Positions 1 through 7,985 of a DNA stretch of 64,000 nucleotides are shown here, one piece after another. The notes below the pieces were generated by a model. The model did not search any database, had not been told where the DNA came from, and saw nothing but the letters and a program-made list of their open reading frames with translations. The translations under genes and the position numbers were made by a program. Numbering within the stretch: the stretch's first letter is position 1; every line of letters starts with the position of its first letter. The DNA is from Microbispora amethystogenes (GTDB taxonomy: Bacteria; Actinomycetota; Actinomycetes; Streptosporangiales; Streptosporangiaceae), in the NCBI RefSeq assembly GCF_016863015.1, contig NZ_BOOB01000027.1, positions 124,001 through 188,000 of the forward strand, in the 5' to 3' direction.

Positions 1-20
1 AGGCTGTACGAGAAGAACGT

Positions 21-61
21 CGGATGCCCGCTTCACGGGGGTAGGCGGGCATCCGATCTTT
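21..61 (+). terminator. Intrinsic terminator of upstream gene
   Basis: A perfect 11-bp inverted repeat (21-31 with 45-55, loop of 13 nt) is followed by ATCTTT. It lies before the ung gene and probably ends a transcript entering from the left edge of the window. Confidence 0.7.
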
Positions 62-109
62 CCGCCGCCGGGCCGTACGGGGCCGGAAAAGCCGATAGAG
101 TCCGCGGAC

Positions 110-787
110 ATGTCAGGACGTCCGTTGCAGGAACTCGTGGAAACCGGATGGGCCGAGGCTCTCGCACCCGTGGCCGGGCGCATCGCCGCCATGGGCGACT
201 TCCTCAGGCAGGAGATCGCGGAGGGCAGGCAGTATCTCCCGGCGGGGGACAACGTCCTCCGCGCCTTCCGGCAGCCGCTGAGCGAGGTCCGGGTGCTGAT
301 CGTCGGCCAGGACCCCTACCCCACCCCCGGCCACCCCGTCGGCCTGAGCTTCTCCGTGGCCCCGGACGTGCGGCCGCTGCCGGGCAGCCTGGTCAACATC
401 TACAAGGAGTACACGGCCGACCTCGGCCATCCCCTGCCGTCGAACGGCGACCTCACCCCGTGGACCGAGCAGGGCGTGCTCCTGCTCAACAGGGTGCTGA
501 CCGTGATGCCGGGCAAGCCCGCCAGCCACCGGGGCAAGGGCTGGGAAGAGGTGACCGAGCGGGCCATCACCGCCCTGGTCGAGCGCGGCGGCCCACTCGT
601 CGCGATCCTGTGGGGCCGGGACGCCCGCAACCTGCGCCCCATGCTCGGGCAGGTGCCGTGCGTCGAGTCGGCCCACCCGAGCCCGCTGTCGGCCCGCAGC
701 GGCTTCTTCGGCTCCCGCCCGTTCAGCCGGGCCAACGCCCTTCTGGAGCAGCAGGGCGGAACTCCGGTGGACTGGAAGCTGCCGTGA
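110..787 (+). CDS. ung: Uracil-DNA glycosylase (family 1)
   Basis: Removes uracil from DNA arising from cytosine deamination or dUTP misincorporation, opening base-excision repair in the cytoplasm. The 225-residue protein carries the water-activating motif GQDPYP at residues 66-71, with the catalytic Asp at 68, the uracil-pocket segment GLSFS at about 78-82, and the HPSPLSA DNA-intercalation loop near residue 191. Length is normal for bacterial Ung. It stands alone with a terminator upstream; the next gene starts 25 nt downstream and may be co-transcribed. The family assignment is very secure. Confidence 0.97.
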   Translation: MSGRPLQELVETGWAEALAPVAGRIAAMGDFLRQEIAEGRQYLPAGDNVLRAFRQPLSEVRVLIVGQDPYPTPGHPVGLSFSVAPDVRPLPGSLVNIYKEYTADLGHPLPSNGDLTPWTEQGVLLLNRVLTVMPGKPASHRGKGWEEVTERAITALVERGGPLVAILWGRDARNLRPMLGQVPCVESAHPSPLSARSGFFGSRPFSRANALLEQQGGTPVDWKLP

Positions 788-811
788 CGGCCCACCGATA
801 GGATCACCACC

Positions 812-1162
812 ATGAGCGATGGAACGGACACCGGTCGCTATCTGCGGCTCACCGTCGACCTGGTGGTCGAGGTCCTCGACGTGGACGCGCTGCAGGCGGC
901 GGCGCTCGCCGAGATCCGCGACCCCCAGGCCGAACTGGACGACGCCGAGCGGCAGGAGCAGATCGAACTGGTCAACTCCGACGAGACGGGCGCGGCGGCC
1001 CTGCAGTGGCTGATCGAGCCCGACCACGTGCTCGGCCTGGTCGAGCACGTCACCGAGGTCGAACCGCGGGAGGCGATGCTCGGGGTCGAGCCGTCGGACG
1101 GCATGCTGGAAGACGAGGACGACCACGACCACGATCACGACCACGACGAGCACGGCCACTGA
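812..1162 (+). CDS. Small acidic protein with His/Asp-rich tail
   Basis: A 116-residue protein I do not recognise. Residues 1-95 are acidic and look helical/beta mixed (LRLTVDLVVEVLDVDALQAA near the start). The last ~17 residues alternate Asp and His (DHDHDHDHDEHGH), a composition typical of Ni/Zn/Co-binding tails, so metal binding is a reasonable inference. An AGGA stretch sits about 10 nt before the ATG. It follows ung by 25 nt and may share its transcript. No signal peptide or membrane segment is visible. Confidence 0.75.
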   Translation: MSDGTDTGRYLRLTVDLVVEVLDVDALQAAALAEIRDPQAELDDAERQEQIELVNSDETGAAALQWLIEPDHVLGLVEHVTEVEPREAMLGVEPSDGMLEDEDDHDHDHDHDEHGH

Positions 1163-1319
1163 CCGGCGGAACGAGCTTGCCCGGCGGACCGCGCAGGTCG
1201 TAAAGTCGGGCCACTCTGAACCGGGCACTCCCCCAGAAGTACGCCGCAGAACGGGGAGCGTATCGCGAAGGCCCTGAGGGGGCGGCACGTTCTGTCCGCA
1301 TGCCCTCTCGGAGGCAACT

Positions 1320-2168
1320 GTGTTGAACGTGGGTCTCGGCCTGCCCGTCACCGATCCCGAATCCCTGCTCGACTGGGCCCGGCGCGCCGACGCCGGTCCC
1401 TTCACCACCCTCGGCCTGCTGGACCGTCTGGTCTACGGCAATCCCGAACCGCTGGTCGCCCTCGCCGTGCTCGCCGGCGCCACCTCACGCGTCCGGGTGC
1501 AGACCGAGGTGCTCCTCGCGCCGCTGCGCGAGACCGCCCTGCTCGCCAAGCAGGCCGCGACCCTCGACCGCCTCTCCGGCGGACGTCTGGTCCTCGGGCT
1601 GGGCGTCGGCGGCCGCGAGGACGACCACCACGCCGCGGGCACCGACATCCGCACGCGGGGCCGCCGTCTCGACGCGCAGATGGCGGTCCTGCGCCGTGTC
1701 TGGGCCGGCGAGCCGTACGGGGAGGGGGCCGGTCCCATCGGCCCGGCGCCCGCCCGTCCGGGCGGCCCGGAGGTCCTCTTCGGCGGATTCAAGCCCGCCG
1801 CGCTCCGGCGGGTCGCCCGATGGGGTGACGGCTTCCTCTGCGCCGCCGCGCCCTCCTGGGCCGGTCCGCTGTTCGACACCGTCCGTACGGCGTGGCGGGA
1901 GCACGGGCGGGACGGCGCCCCGCGCATGGTCGCCCAGGTCAACGCCGCGCTCGGGCCCGAGGACGTGATCGAGGAGGCGCGCCGGGCCATGGCCGCCTAC
2001 TACCGGTTCACGGAGGCCGCGGACCACATGGTCGCCGGGATGCGCACCACCCCGGCCGAGATCCGCGAGGCGATCGCGCGGTTCGAGGACCTCGGCGCCG
2101 ACGAGGTCATGCTGTACTGCCACGGGCGCGACCCGGACCAGGTCGGCCGCTTCGCCGACATCCTCTGA
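1320..2168 (+). CDS. LLM-class flavin-dependent oxidoreductase
   Basis: Luciferase-like monooxygenase family, F420- or FMN-dependent; the substrate cannot be told. The 282-residue protein has the typical N-terminal barrel strand (VGLGLPV), the ATSRVRVQTEVLLAPLR strand-loop, and the diagnostic LAKQAATLDRLSGGRLVLGLG segment around residues 75-95. It is slightly shorter than the usual 300-350 residues. The GTG start at 1320 is chosen because GGAGG lies at 1311-1315. In Streptosporangiales most such proteins use coenzyme F420, but nothing in the sequence proves that here. Confidence 0.9.
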   Translation: MLNVGLGLPVTDPESLLDWARRADAGPFTTLGLLDRLVYGNPEPLVALAVLAGATSRVRVQTEVLLAPLRETALLAKQAATLDRLSGGRLVLGLGVGGREDDHHAAGTDIRTRGRRLDAQMAVLRRVWAGEPYGEGAGPIGPAPARPGGPEVLFGGFKPAALRRVARWGDGFLCAAAPSWAGPLFDTVRTAWREHGRDGAPRMVAQVNAALGPEDVIEEARRAMAAYYRFTEAADHMVAGMRTTPAEIREAIARFEDLGADEVMLYCHGRDPDQVGRFADIL

Positions 2169-2257
2169 ACAGCCCTCCGCCGCTTTGTGGTGAGGCCCGG
2201 CGGCCGGGCGTGAGCCCGCAGGGTGCCGGGCCGGCCGGACGCGATCCTTGAAGGGCG

Positions 2258-2800
2258 TCAGACCGGCTGCAGGGGGTGGTGGGGCCCGGCGGGCAACTCG
2301 ACGCGGATCGGGTCGCCCGGCCGGACCTCGCCGCCCGTCACGACCACGCCCATGATCCCCGCCTTGCGCACCAGGTTGCCGTCCTCGTCCCGGCCCAGCA
2401 CGGCCTTCATCAGCCCGTCCTGGAGGCCGTTGAGCTGACCGCAGGGGTTGCGCAGGCCGGTCACCTCCACGACGGCCGACTCGCCGAGGTGCAGCCGCGT
2501 CCCGGTGGGCAGCCCGAGCAGGTCGACGCCCCTGGTCGTGACGTTCTCCCCCATGTCCCCCGCCCGTACGGCGAAGCCCGCGTCACGCAACTCGTCGTGC
2601 AGTTCGGCGGGGACCAGATGCACCTGGCGGAGGTTGGGCCGGCTCGGATCGCGGGCGACCCGCGACCGATGTTTGACCGTCGCCCCAGAGTGGGCGTCCC
2701 CCTCCACTCCCAGGCCGGGCAGCAGCCTGACCAACTCCAGGGGCGCCTTGCTGAAGGTGTGGGTCGCGCTCCGGCTCACCGCCGTGACACTGCCGGCCAT
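2258..2800 (-). CDS. MOSC domain-containing protein
   Basis: A 180-residue MOSC (molybdenum cofactor sulfurase C-terminal) domain protein. These proteins bind activated sulfur or are involved in Moco-dependent N-oxygenated substrate reduction. Seen: the family motif GDAHSGATVKHRSR near residue 34, RQVHLV, GDMGENVTTRGVDL, and the conserved Cys in TGLRNPCGQL, the proposed sulfur-carrying residue. The ATG at 2800 follows GGAGGAGGAACGG, a strong ribosome-binding site. It converges with the LLM gene upstream of it on the plus strand. Confidence 0.9.
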   Translation of the reverse strand: MAGSVTAVSRSATHTFSKAPLELVRLLPGLGVEGDAHSGATVKHRSRVARDPSRPNLRQVHLVPAELHDELRDAGFAVRAGDMGENVTTRGVDLLGLPTGTRLHLGESAVVEVTGLRNPCGQLNGLQDGLMKAVLGRDEDGNLVRKAGIMGVVVTGGEVRPGDPIRVELPAGPHHPLQPV

Positions 2801-2949
2801 CTCCGTTCCTCCTCCGCTCACCCGAGCATGCTCGCATCCGGGTGCGAGCCCGGAAAGGCCGCCGCTCCTCCCCCGTGCCCGTTCGCCGGTAGGCACCGGT
2901 CGTCCCGGGCGGGAGGTCGGGAGCCGGCGGGCCGGGGGGGGGCAGGAGC

Positions 2950-3891
2950 TCAGGAGCTGAGGAGCTCCTCGCGGCGGCGGGCGAGGGACTCCTGCTCCCG
3001 GGCCAGGTGACCGCAGCGGGCGGACAGTTCGCCGACCATTCCCCCCACCCATTCGGCGACCTCGCGCACCGCCTCCCCCGTACGGGCGATCCGCTGGTGC
3101 TTGATGGCGTCGGTGATGATGTTGTCGAAGAAGACGTCGGCGAACCAGCGGGTGTCGACCTTCGGCAGCTGGGGCGCGGCGGTCACGCCGACGTCGGCGA
3201 GCTCCCGCGAGAACCGGTCGAGCGCGCCCTGCGCGTGCCAGGCCGCCTCGTCGGCCTGCCGCAGGTGCCCGTGCTCGACCATGTCGGCGAAGCCGCCGCC
3301 GCTGAACATGTCCCAGGTCGAGGCACCCCGCGCGCTCCCGAGGTGCCGCAGGACGTAGCCGACCGCCTGGCCCGCGGCGGCCCCCGCCTGCCGCGCCTCG
3401 TCGTGCTCGCGCAGGTCGGCGGTCACGTCCGCGAGCCGGGCGGCGATGTCGGAGAGCTCCCGCCCGCGCGGATCGCCCGACTCGACCAGCATCCGTTCCT
3501 TCCGCGCGAGCAGAACCTCCAGCTCGTAGTGGGGGTTGCCGAGCTCCGCGAGCGACTGGTCGGCGGTGCGCAGGTCGCCACTCAGCCACTCCAGGCGGGA
3601 CCGCTGTCCGCCGACCCGCTGGCGGGCCGCCACCGCCTCGGCCCGTTCCCGGGCGAGGCGCTCCTCCTTGTTCCCGGTCAGACCGGCCAGGAAGGCGGCG
3701 AAGCCGCCCTGCTCCAGTTTGGCGACGTCCCGGTCCTCCTTGGCGAGCTGCCGTTCCAGGTCCACCAGCACACCACGGACCTCCTCGATCTGGTTGAGAA
3801 GGGTCGCACGCTGCCGCATGAGCTGGTCCCGGCGGCGGGCGCGATCCCTCGCGTCACGGATCTCGTCATCGATCGCACCAAAAGCAGTCAC
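2950..3891 (-). CDS. Coiled-coil hypothetical protein
   Basis: A 313-residue soluble protein of no recognised family. Residues 1-160 are dominated by charged heptad-like sequence (RDRARRRDQLMRQRATLLNQ, EEVRGVLVDLERQLAKEDRD), consistent with two long coiled coils. The C-terminal half contains a more globular, partly hydrophobic segment (TWDMFSGGGFADMVEHGHLR; WFADVFFDNIITDAIKHQRI) and ends in a further helix. No signal peptide or membrane segment. It lies between the MOSC gene and the oxidoreductase gene on the same strand, separated by 149 and 65 nt. Confidence 0.8.
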   Translation of the reverse strand: MTAFGAIDDEIRDARDRARRRDQLMRQRATLLNQIEEVRGVLVDLERQLAKEDRDVAKLEQGGFAAFLAGLTGNKEERLARERAEAVAARQRVGGQRSRLEWLSGDLRTADQSLAELGNPHYELEVLLARKERMLVESGDPRGRELSDIAARLADVTADLREHDEARQAGAAAGQAVGYVLRHLGSARGASTWDMFSGGGFADMVEHGHLRQADEAAWHAQGALDRFSRELADVGVTAAPQLPKVDTRWFADVFFDNIITDAIKHQRIARTGEAVREVAEWVGGMVGELSARCGHLAREQESLARRREELLSS

Positions 3892-3956
3892 ATCTCACAG
3901 ACGTCCGAAAACCATCCTGATGTTCCCACCCCAGTCGCCGCGCTCCCGTCGATCGG

Positions 3957-4889
3957 TCAGGGGACCAGCACGATCTTCCCGGTGGTCCGGCCGGCCTGCC
4001 CCTGCTCGTGGGCCTTCGCCGCCTCCGCCAGGGGCACGGTCAGATCCACGTGAACCGTGAGCCGTCCCGCCTCGACGAGCGAGGTCAGCTCTGCCAGATC
4101 GTGCGCCGATGGACGCACGGAGACGACCTGCAGCCGGACGCCGAGCGCGGCCGCCTCCTCTGGGGTGATGCCCGGGTTTCCGCCCAGTGCCGAGACCAGC
4201 AGGCCCCCCGGCCGCAGTGCCGCCGCCGAGCGCTGTCCGTACTCACCACCCACCAGGTCGAAGACGACGTCCACCGGCCCAGCGGCCGTGACGAAGTCCT
4301 CCTTGGTGTAGTCGATCAGGGCGTCGGCGCCCAGACCACGCAGGAACTCGTGCTTGTCCGCCCGGGCGGTGCCGACGACGTACGCCCCGCGCGCCTTGGC
4401 GATCTGCACCGCCAGGTGCCCCACACCCCCGGCGGCGCGGTGGACGAGCACCCGGTCGCCTTCCTGGACCCGGGCGATGCCGACCAGTGCCTGCCACGCG
4501 GTGAGGCCGGCCAGCGGCAGCCCCGCCGCCTGCTGTGCCGTCAGGCCGACCGGCCTGCGGACGATCTCGTTCGGCGAGGCGAGCACGTACTCCGCGTACG
4601 CGTTGCCGGCCGCGGGGAAGCCGAGCAGCCCGAGCACCTCGTCTCCCGGAGCGAAGGCGGACACCCCCGGCCCGGCCTCCTCCGCCACTCCCGACACGTC
4701 CCACCCCACGGTGAACGGCGGGTCGCCGAGCAACGGGAAGGCTCCCGCCCGGACCGCGGCGTCGACGGGGTTGTACGCCGCCGCCTCCACCCTGACCAGG
4801 ACCTGTCCCGGCCCCGGCTCAGGCCGGTCCACCTCGGTCACCCGGAGGACGGACGGCTCTCCGAAGGCCGACTGCGTGACTGCTCTCAT
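3957..4889 (-). CDS. NADP-dependent quinone oxidoreductase-like MDR protein
   Basis: Zinc-independent medium-chain dehydrogenase/reductase, quinone oxidoreductase branch (310 residues). Seen: N-terminal GroES-like domain with NPVDAAVRAG, then a Rossmann fold with the nucleotide-binding loop RAAGGVGHLAVQIAKARGA at about 148-166, and LVGGEYGQRSAAAL. No catalytic-zinc Cys/His set is present, as expected for this branch. The ATG at 4889 (MRAVTQ) is preferred over an upstream in-frame start at 4910 because GGAGAATGCG precedes it. Divergent from an HxlR regulator, an arrangement typical of electrophile- or quinone-induced reductases. Confidence 0.92.
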   Translation of the reverse strand: MRAVTQSAFGEPSVLRVTEVDRPEPGPGQVLVRVEAAAYNPVDAAVRAGAFPLLGDPPFTVGWDVSGVAEEAGPGVSAFAPGDEVLGLLGFPAAGNAYAEYVLASPNEIVRRPVGLTAQQAAGLPLAGLTAWQALVGIARVQEGDRVLVHRAAGGVGHLAVQIAKARGAYVVGTARADKHEFLRGLGADALIDYTKEDFVTAAGPVDVVFDLVGGEYGQRSAAALRPGGLLVSALGGNPGITPEEAAALGVRLQVVSVRPSAHDLAELTSLVEAGRLTVHVDLTVPLAEAAKAHEQGQAGRTTGKIVLVP

Positions 4890-4991
4890 CGCATTCTCCT
4901 CACTTGCCACACTGGCCGGGGGCGCCGTCCGGCGTGCCCGGCGGCCCCCTCATCGCGATCAAGCGTGGACGACTCCGTATCCGAACGAAAG

Positions 4992-5020
4992 AAGGCACCT
5001 TTCCGGTATATAGGTACCTT
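4992..5020 (+). promoter_or_regulatory. Promoter and candidate HxlR operator
   Basis: Two related half-palindromic boxes, AAGGCACCTT at 4992-5001 and AGGTACCT at 5012-5019, flank a TATATA -10 element at 5007-5012. The -10 position puts the transcription start at about 5019-5021, at or next to the regulator's GTG/ATG starts, so a leaderless message is likely. HxlR-family proteins bind palindromes in the divergent promoter they share with their target, so these boxes are the natural operator candidates. Confidence 0.55.
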
Positions 5021-5029
5021 GTGGAAACC

Positions 5030-5437
5030 ATGTCACGGCTGCGTCCCCGGGGCGCGGCAGACGCGTATCTGCGCGACTGCGCCTCCCGTAAAGTGCTGGA
5101 CAGCATCGCGAACAAGTGGACCTGCCTGCTCGTGGACGCCCTGCGCGACGGCCCGGTCAGATTCGGCGCGCTGCGGCGCAGGCTCGACGGGATCACCCAG
5201 AAAAGCCTCACCCAGACGCTGCGCGCGATGGAGCGCGACGGGATGGTCGTCCGGACCATGTATCCCACGATTCCTCCCCGCGTGGAGTACGAACTGAGCG
5301 ACCTCGGGCACAGCCTGGTCGTGCTGATGGAGGGCATCCGCATGTGGTCGGAGACGCACGTCGGCGAGATCGAGGCCGCGCGGGCGGCCTTCGACAGCCG
5401 GGCGGCGGAGGAACCGCAACCGGTCCGGCCCGGCTGA
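5030..5437 (+). CDS. HxlR-family (DUF24) redox-sensing regulator
   Basis: Winged-helix transcription factor of the MarR/DUF24-HxlR family (135 residues from the ATG). Seen: the family core RKVLDSIANKWTCLLVDALRDGPVRFGALRRRLDGITQKSL, of which only the pattern W-T..LV..L..GP.RF..LRR is diagnostic. A Cys lies at residue 17 just before the first helix and another at 31. In Corynebacterium QorR and Bacillus YodB/HypR an N-terminal Cys senses quinones and hypochlorite. A GTG at 5021 is an alternative start fitting a leaderless transcript. Likely represses the divergent oxidoreductase and itself. Confidence 0.9.
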   Translation: MSRLRPRGAADAYLRDCASRKVLDSIANKWTCLLVDALRDGPVRFGALRRRLDGITQKSLTQTLRAMERDGMVVRTMYPTIPPRVEYELSDLGHSLVVLMEGIRMWSETHVGEIEAARAAFDSRAAEEPQPVRPG

Positions 5438-5460
5438 CCGCGCCCACGTGACGGTGCCCC

Positions 5461-5480
5461 CGCCCCGGCCGGCCGGGGCG
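5461..5480. terminator. Palindrome between convergent genes
   Basis: A perfect 20-bp GC-only palindrome (CGCCCCGG/CCGGGGCG arms) sits in the 54-nt gap between two converging genes. It probably serves as a bidirectional terminator, though no T-run follows on either strand. Confidence 0.45.
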
Positions 5481-5491
5481 CGCTCCGCGGG

Positions 5492-6682
5492 TCAGGCCAC
5501 CAGCAGGCCGGGCGTGTGGTGAGGATGGCGGTTTCCGCCGTCCTGGCCGCTCGACCGGCCGGGCCTGAGGCAGGAACAAGCGGCGGCCTCCGGAATGAGC
5601 CGCACCCGAAGGTCCCCCAGGCCCGGCCAACCAAGTAAGGTGTCGGACTCGGCCTCGGCCGCGCGTAGCCGCTCGCCTTCCTCCTGCCCGCCCGAGACCA
5701 CGGCGTATTCGGCCCCGGCCACATACAGCCGCTCTTCGGCCTCGCCCCACGCGCCCGAGACGACCGCATCCGCCCCCGCCGCATGTAGCCGACCGCCTTC
5801 CCCCCACCCGCTCGAGACCACGGCGTATTCGGCCCCGGCCACGCGCAGGCGGTGGTCGATGCTGCGGAAGGGCGCCTGGGGGCTCGTCGAGAGCCACGTG
5901 AGGTGGCCCTCCAGCAGGGCTTCGGCGGCGGTCCGCAGCGCGGTGACCGCGCAGAGGCTGTGCACACAGGCGAGCCCGGTCAGCGTGATCTCCGGAAGCC
6001 CGAAGCGCCGCAGCCCCCGCGACCGCGCGACGAGACAGGCGCACCCGCCCGGGCCCGCGCCCACAGCGCCCTCGACACCCCCGGCACGGGGACAGACGCC
6101 GTCACCCGTGCCCACACCAGGGCCGCCGCTCCTGCCGTCACTCGTGCCGTCACCGGGGACAGTGCCAAACCCGTCGCCGAACCCGTCGCCGGGGGCGGCG
6201 CCGCGCGCGCATCCGGCCTCGGGGTCCGCGCACGACAACCTCCAGCCCAGCCAGTCGTCGCCGAGATCGAAGTCCTCGCGCTCCCCCGGGCACTCGGCGC
6301 AGTGGTAGACCACCCCGCCGACAAGCGGGTCGTACAGCGTGCCGTGGCAGGCCTCCGCGACCGCCCGCGCGGCCGCCCGGGCGACCTGTGCGGCCTCGGG
6401 TTGCTCCTCTACAGGTGCCGTGCTCGTCACCACCACATGGTGACGAGCACGTCGCACCTGTTTCAGGTCGTCGCGGCCCAGGTCCATCCGCCGCCAGGGA
6501 GACCGGGCCGAGCGGAACGCCTCCAGCGCCAGCCGGGGCGTTCCGAGCGCCTCCCTCGCGCCCCGCCGATGGGCCGGGCGCATCCGCCAGGGCACGACCG
6601 ACGAAAGGTCGGCCGGCGTACGGTCGGTGACCACGACGAAGACCGACGAGGTCTGCGCGGGCACGGGATAGGTGATACGCAT
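5492..6682 (-). CDS. Hypothetical protein with internal tandem repeats
   Basis: An unrecognised protein of 396 residues from the ATG at 6682, which follows a strong GAGGAGGAGCC. A longer form begins at 6865, overlapping the stop of the Erm gene in an ATGA arrangement but lacking a ribosome-binding site. N-terminal ~140 residues look globular (MRITYPVPAQTSSVFVVVTD), with a Cys pair (YHCAECPG). A Gly/Asp-rich linker follows. The C-terminal part holds about four ~20-residue repeats of the type RL.VAGAEYAVVSGG..EGE. No signal peptide. Possible translational coupling to the methylase gene is the only functional clue. Confidence 0.65.
   Translation of the reverse strand: MRITYPVPAQTSSVFVVVTDRTPADLSSVVPWRMRPAHRRGAREALGTPRLALEAFRSARSPWRRMDLGRDDLKQVRRARHHVVVTSTAPVEEQPEAAQVARAAARAVAEACHGTLYDPLVGGVVYHCAECPGEREDFDLGDDWLGWRLSCADPEAGCARGAAPGDGFGDGFGTVPGDGTSDGRSGGPGVGTGDGVCPRAGGVEGAVGAGPGGCACLVARSRGLRRFGLPEITLTGLACVHSLCAVTALRTAAEALLEGHLTWLSTSPQAPFRSIDHRLRVAGAEYAVVSSGWGEGGRLHAAGADAVVSGAWGEAEERLYVAGAEYAVVSGGQEEGERLRAAEAESDTLLGWPGLGDLRVRLIPEAAACSCLRPGRSSGQDGGNRHPHHTPGLLVA
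5665..5852 (-). repeat. In-frame ~60-bp tandem repeats
   Basis: Three to four degenerate copies of a ~57-60-bp unit encode AGAEYAVVSGG-type segments. All copies stay in frame, giving a repeated protein module rather than a disrupted gene. Confidence 0.7.
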
Positions 6683-6861
6683 GGCTCCTCCTCGAAGGGT
6701 GCTGCGTACGCGGACCGCCGGAACGGCCGCGCGATCCGCCGCGGGAAGTGCCGGAGGAACGGCCGCACACCGCGCCAGTCGCTCCTCCATCGCCGCGTGC
6801 ACAGCCTGCGCCATTTCCTTCGCCCGCGTCCCACCCGAACGCCGCTCTGTGGATAACCGGC

Positions 6862-7653
6862 TCATCGAGACGGCCAGGGCCGGGCTCGTCCACAGGCCGG
6901 CATCGTGTCACGCCACAGGGAGGCCCACTGCTCGGCGCTGAGGTCCTTCGGCAGCGCGTATGGCTTCACGCGCGCCGCGCGTGCCCAGTCCCGTACGGTC
7001 CGGCGGTCCGCCCGCCCCGCGCGTTCGACGATCTCCAGGAGACCGCGCCCGCGCCCGGTGAAGACCCGCCGCACGAAGTCCTGGTACGGCCCCTTTTCGT
7101 CGACCAGTGGCACCGGCCTCCGCCTCATCCTGAGCAGGCCGCCGTCGACGGAGGGAGCCGGCCGGAACGCCCGCGCGGGCACCCTCGAACGCACCTCGAA
7201 CTCGTACCAGGGCCACCAGACGGCCGTGAGCATGCTGGCTCCGCCGACTCCGGCCCGCCGCCTGGCGACCTCCCACTGGACCAGCAGGACCGCCGCCTGC
7301 CAGCCGTTCGCGGCGAGAAGCCGTCGCATGATCGACGTCGTCAGATGGAACGGCACGTTCCCGACGACCACATGAGGATGGCGGGGGAACCGGAACCGGA
7401 GGATGTCGGCGTTGACGACCTCGACGTTCGGCGGGACGTGGCGGGCCAGGCGGCCCGCCCGCCGGGGATCGATCTCCACCGCCGTCACCGGCCTGCCGTA
7501 CCGGCTCAGGGGCAGCGTGAGCGCCCCGTCTCCCGCGCCGAGCTCGACGATCGGCCCGGGCGTCTCCGCGACGAGATCGCCGATATGGGCGATGACCGCA
7601 TCGTCGACGAGGAAGTTCTGCCCGAGTTCCTGTCGTCCGCCCTGATGAACCAT
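6862..7653 (-). CDS. Erm-family 23S rRNA (adenine-N6) methyltransferase
   Basis: Methylates A2058 of 23S rRNA, giving macrolide/lincosamide (and possibly streptogramin B) resistance. Seen in the 263 residues: the entry motif ELGQNFLVD, SAM motif I VELGAGDGALT, acidic loop AVEID, the catalytic segment GNVPFHLTT (motif IV, NVPF rather than the NIPY of dimethylating Erm proteins), and QWEVARRRAGVGG. The latter segments resemble the actinomycete monomethylating group (ErmO/TlrD-like), from memory. Start at ATG 7653 has GGAG 9-12 nt upstream; an in-frame start at 7707 is possible. A leader peptide and hairpin upstream suggest drug-inducible attenuation. Confidence 0.92.
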   Translation of the reverse strand: MVHQGGRQELGQNFLVDDAVIAHIGDLVAETPGPIVELGAGDGALTLPLSRYGRPVTAVEIDPRRAGRLARHVPPNVEVVNADILRFRFPRHPHVVVGNVPFHLTTSIMRRLLAANGWQAAVLLVQWEVARRRAGVGGASMLTAVWWPWYEFEVRSRVPARAFRPAPSVDGGLLRMRRRPVPLVDEKGPYQDFVRRVFTGRGRGLLEIVERAGRADRRTVRDWARAARVKPYALPKDLSAEQWASLWRDTMPACGRARPWPSR

Positions 7654-7760
7654 GAAAGTCGCTCCGCGAATCACGCGATCGGAGCCGGGCAGCACGAAGC
7701 GCCGCACCGGCGTGGGACACCGATGGCGGCGGAGCCGAGCAGAGGAAGGTGCCGGGCCGG

Positions 7761-7781
7761 TCCGCCGCTAGGAGCGGCGGA
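7761..7781 (-). promoter_or_regulatory. Hairpin overlapping end of erm leader
   Basis: A perfect 9-bp stem (7761-7769 with 7773-7781) and 3-nt loop contains the last codons and the stop codon of the leader peptide. A ribosome paused on the leader would melt or prevent this hairpin, the geometry expected of an attenuator. Confidence 0.6.
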
Positions 7782-7809
7782 TCCGCATGAAGCACGAGAA
7801 GGCGAGCAT
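7768..7809 (-). CDS. Putative Erm leader peptide
   Basis: A 13-codon reading frame encoding MLAFSCFMRIRRS and ending in TAG lies 115 nt upstream of the Erm start on the same strand. AGGGTGA precedes the ATG, and TAGGGT could also be a -10 box giving a leaderless leader. Known: macrolides stall ribosomes at +X(+) motifs such as RLR in leader peptides of actinobacterial and other erm genes; the R-I-R-R near the C-terminus fits that pattern. The assignment rests on position, size, motif and the overlapping hairpin. Confidence 0.6.
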   Translation of the reverse strand: MLAFSCFMRIRRS

Positions 7810-7930
7810 GAGCGTCACCCTAGCGAGGCCGCGCGAAGAGTCGCACGACGTTTTCCACCCGCGCGTCCCTACGGCACACGCGTCCCGGCCGTCAGGCGTT
7901 CAGGGGCTGTCGTTACCCTTAATGTCACAA

Positions 7931-7961
7931 ACTTGGACGATTCGATGACTTGAACTGTTCA
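7931..7961 (+). promoter_or_regulatory. Candidate FurA operator upstream of furA
   Basis: An imperfect 13-nt direct repeat (ACTTGGACGATTC at 7931-7943 and ACTTGAACTGTTC at 7948-7960) sits 17 bp out of phase, and the second copy overlaps the palindrome TGAACTGTTCA (7951-7961). It is 24 nt upstream of furA in an AT-rich pocket. FurA autorepresses furA-katG in mycobacteria and Streptomyces from such sites. Confidence 0.55.
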
Positions 7962-7985
7962 TGTTTAGGGCGATAGGTTGGCGTC

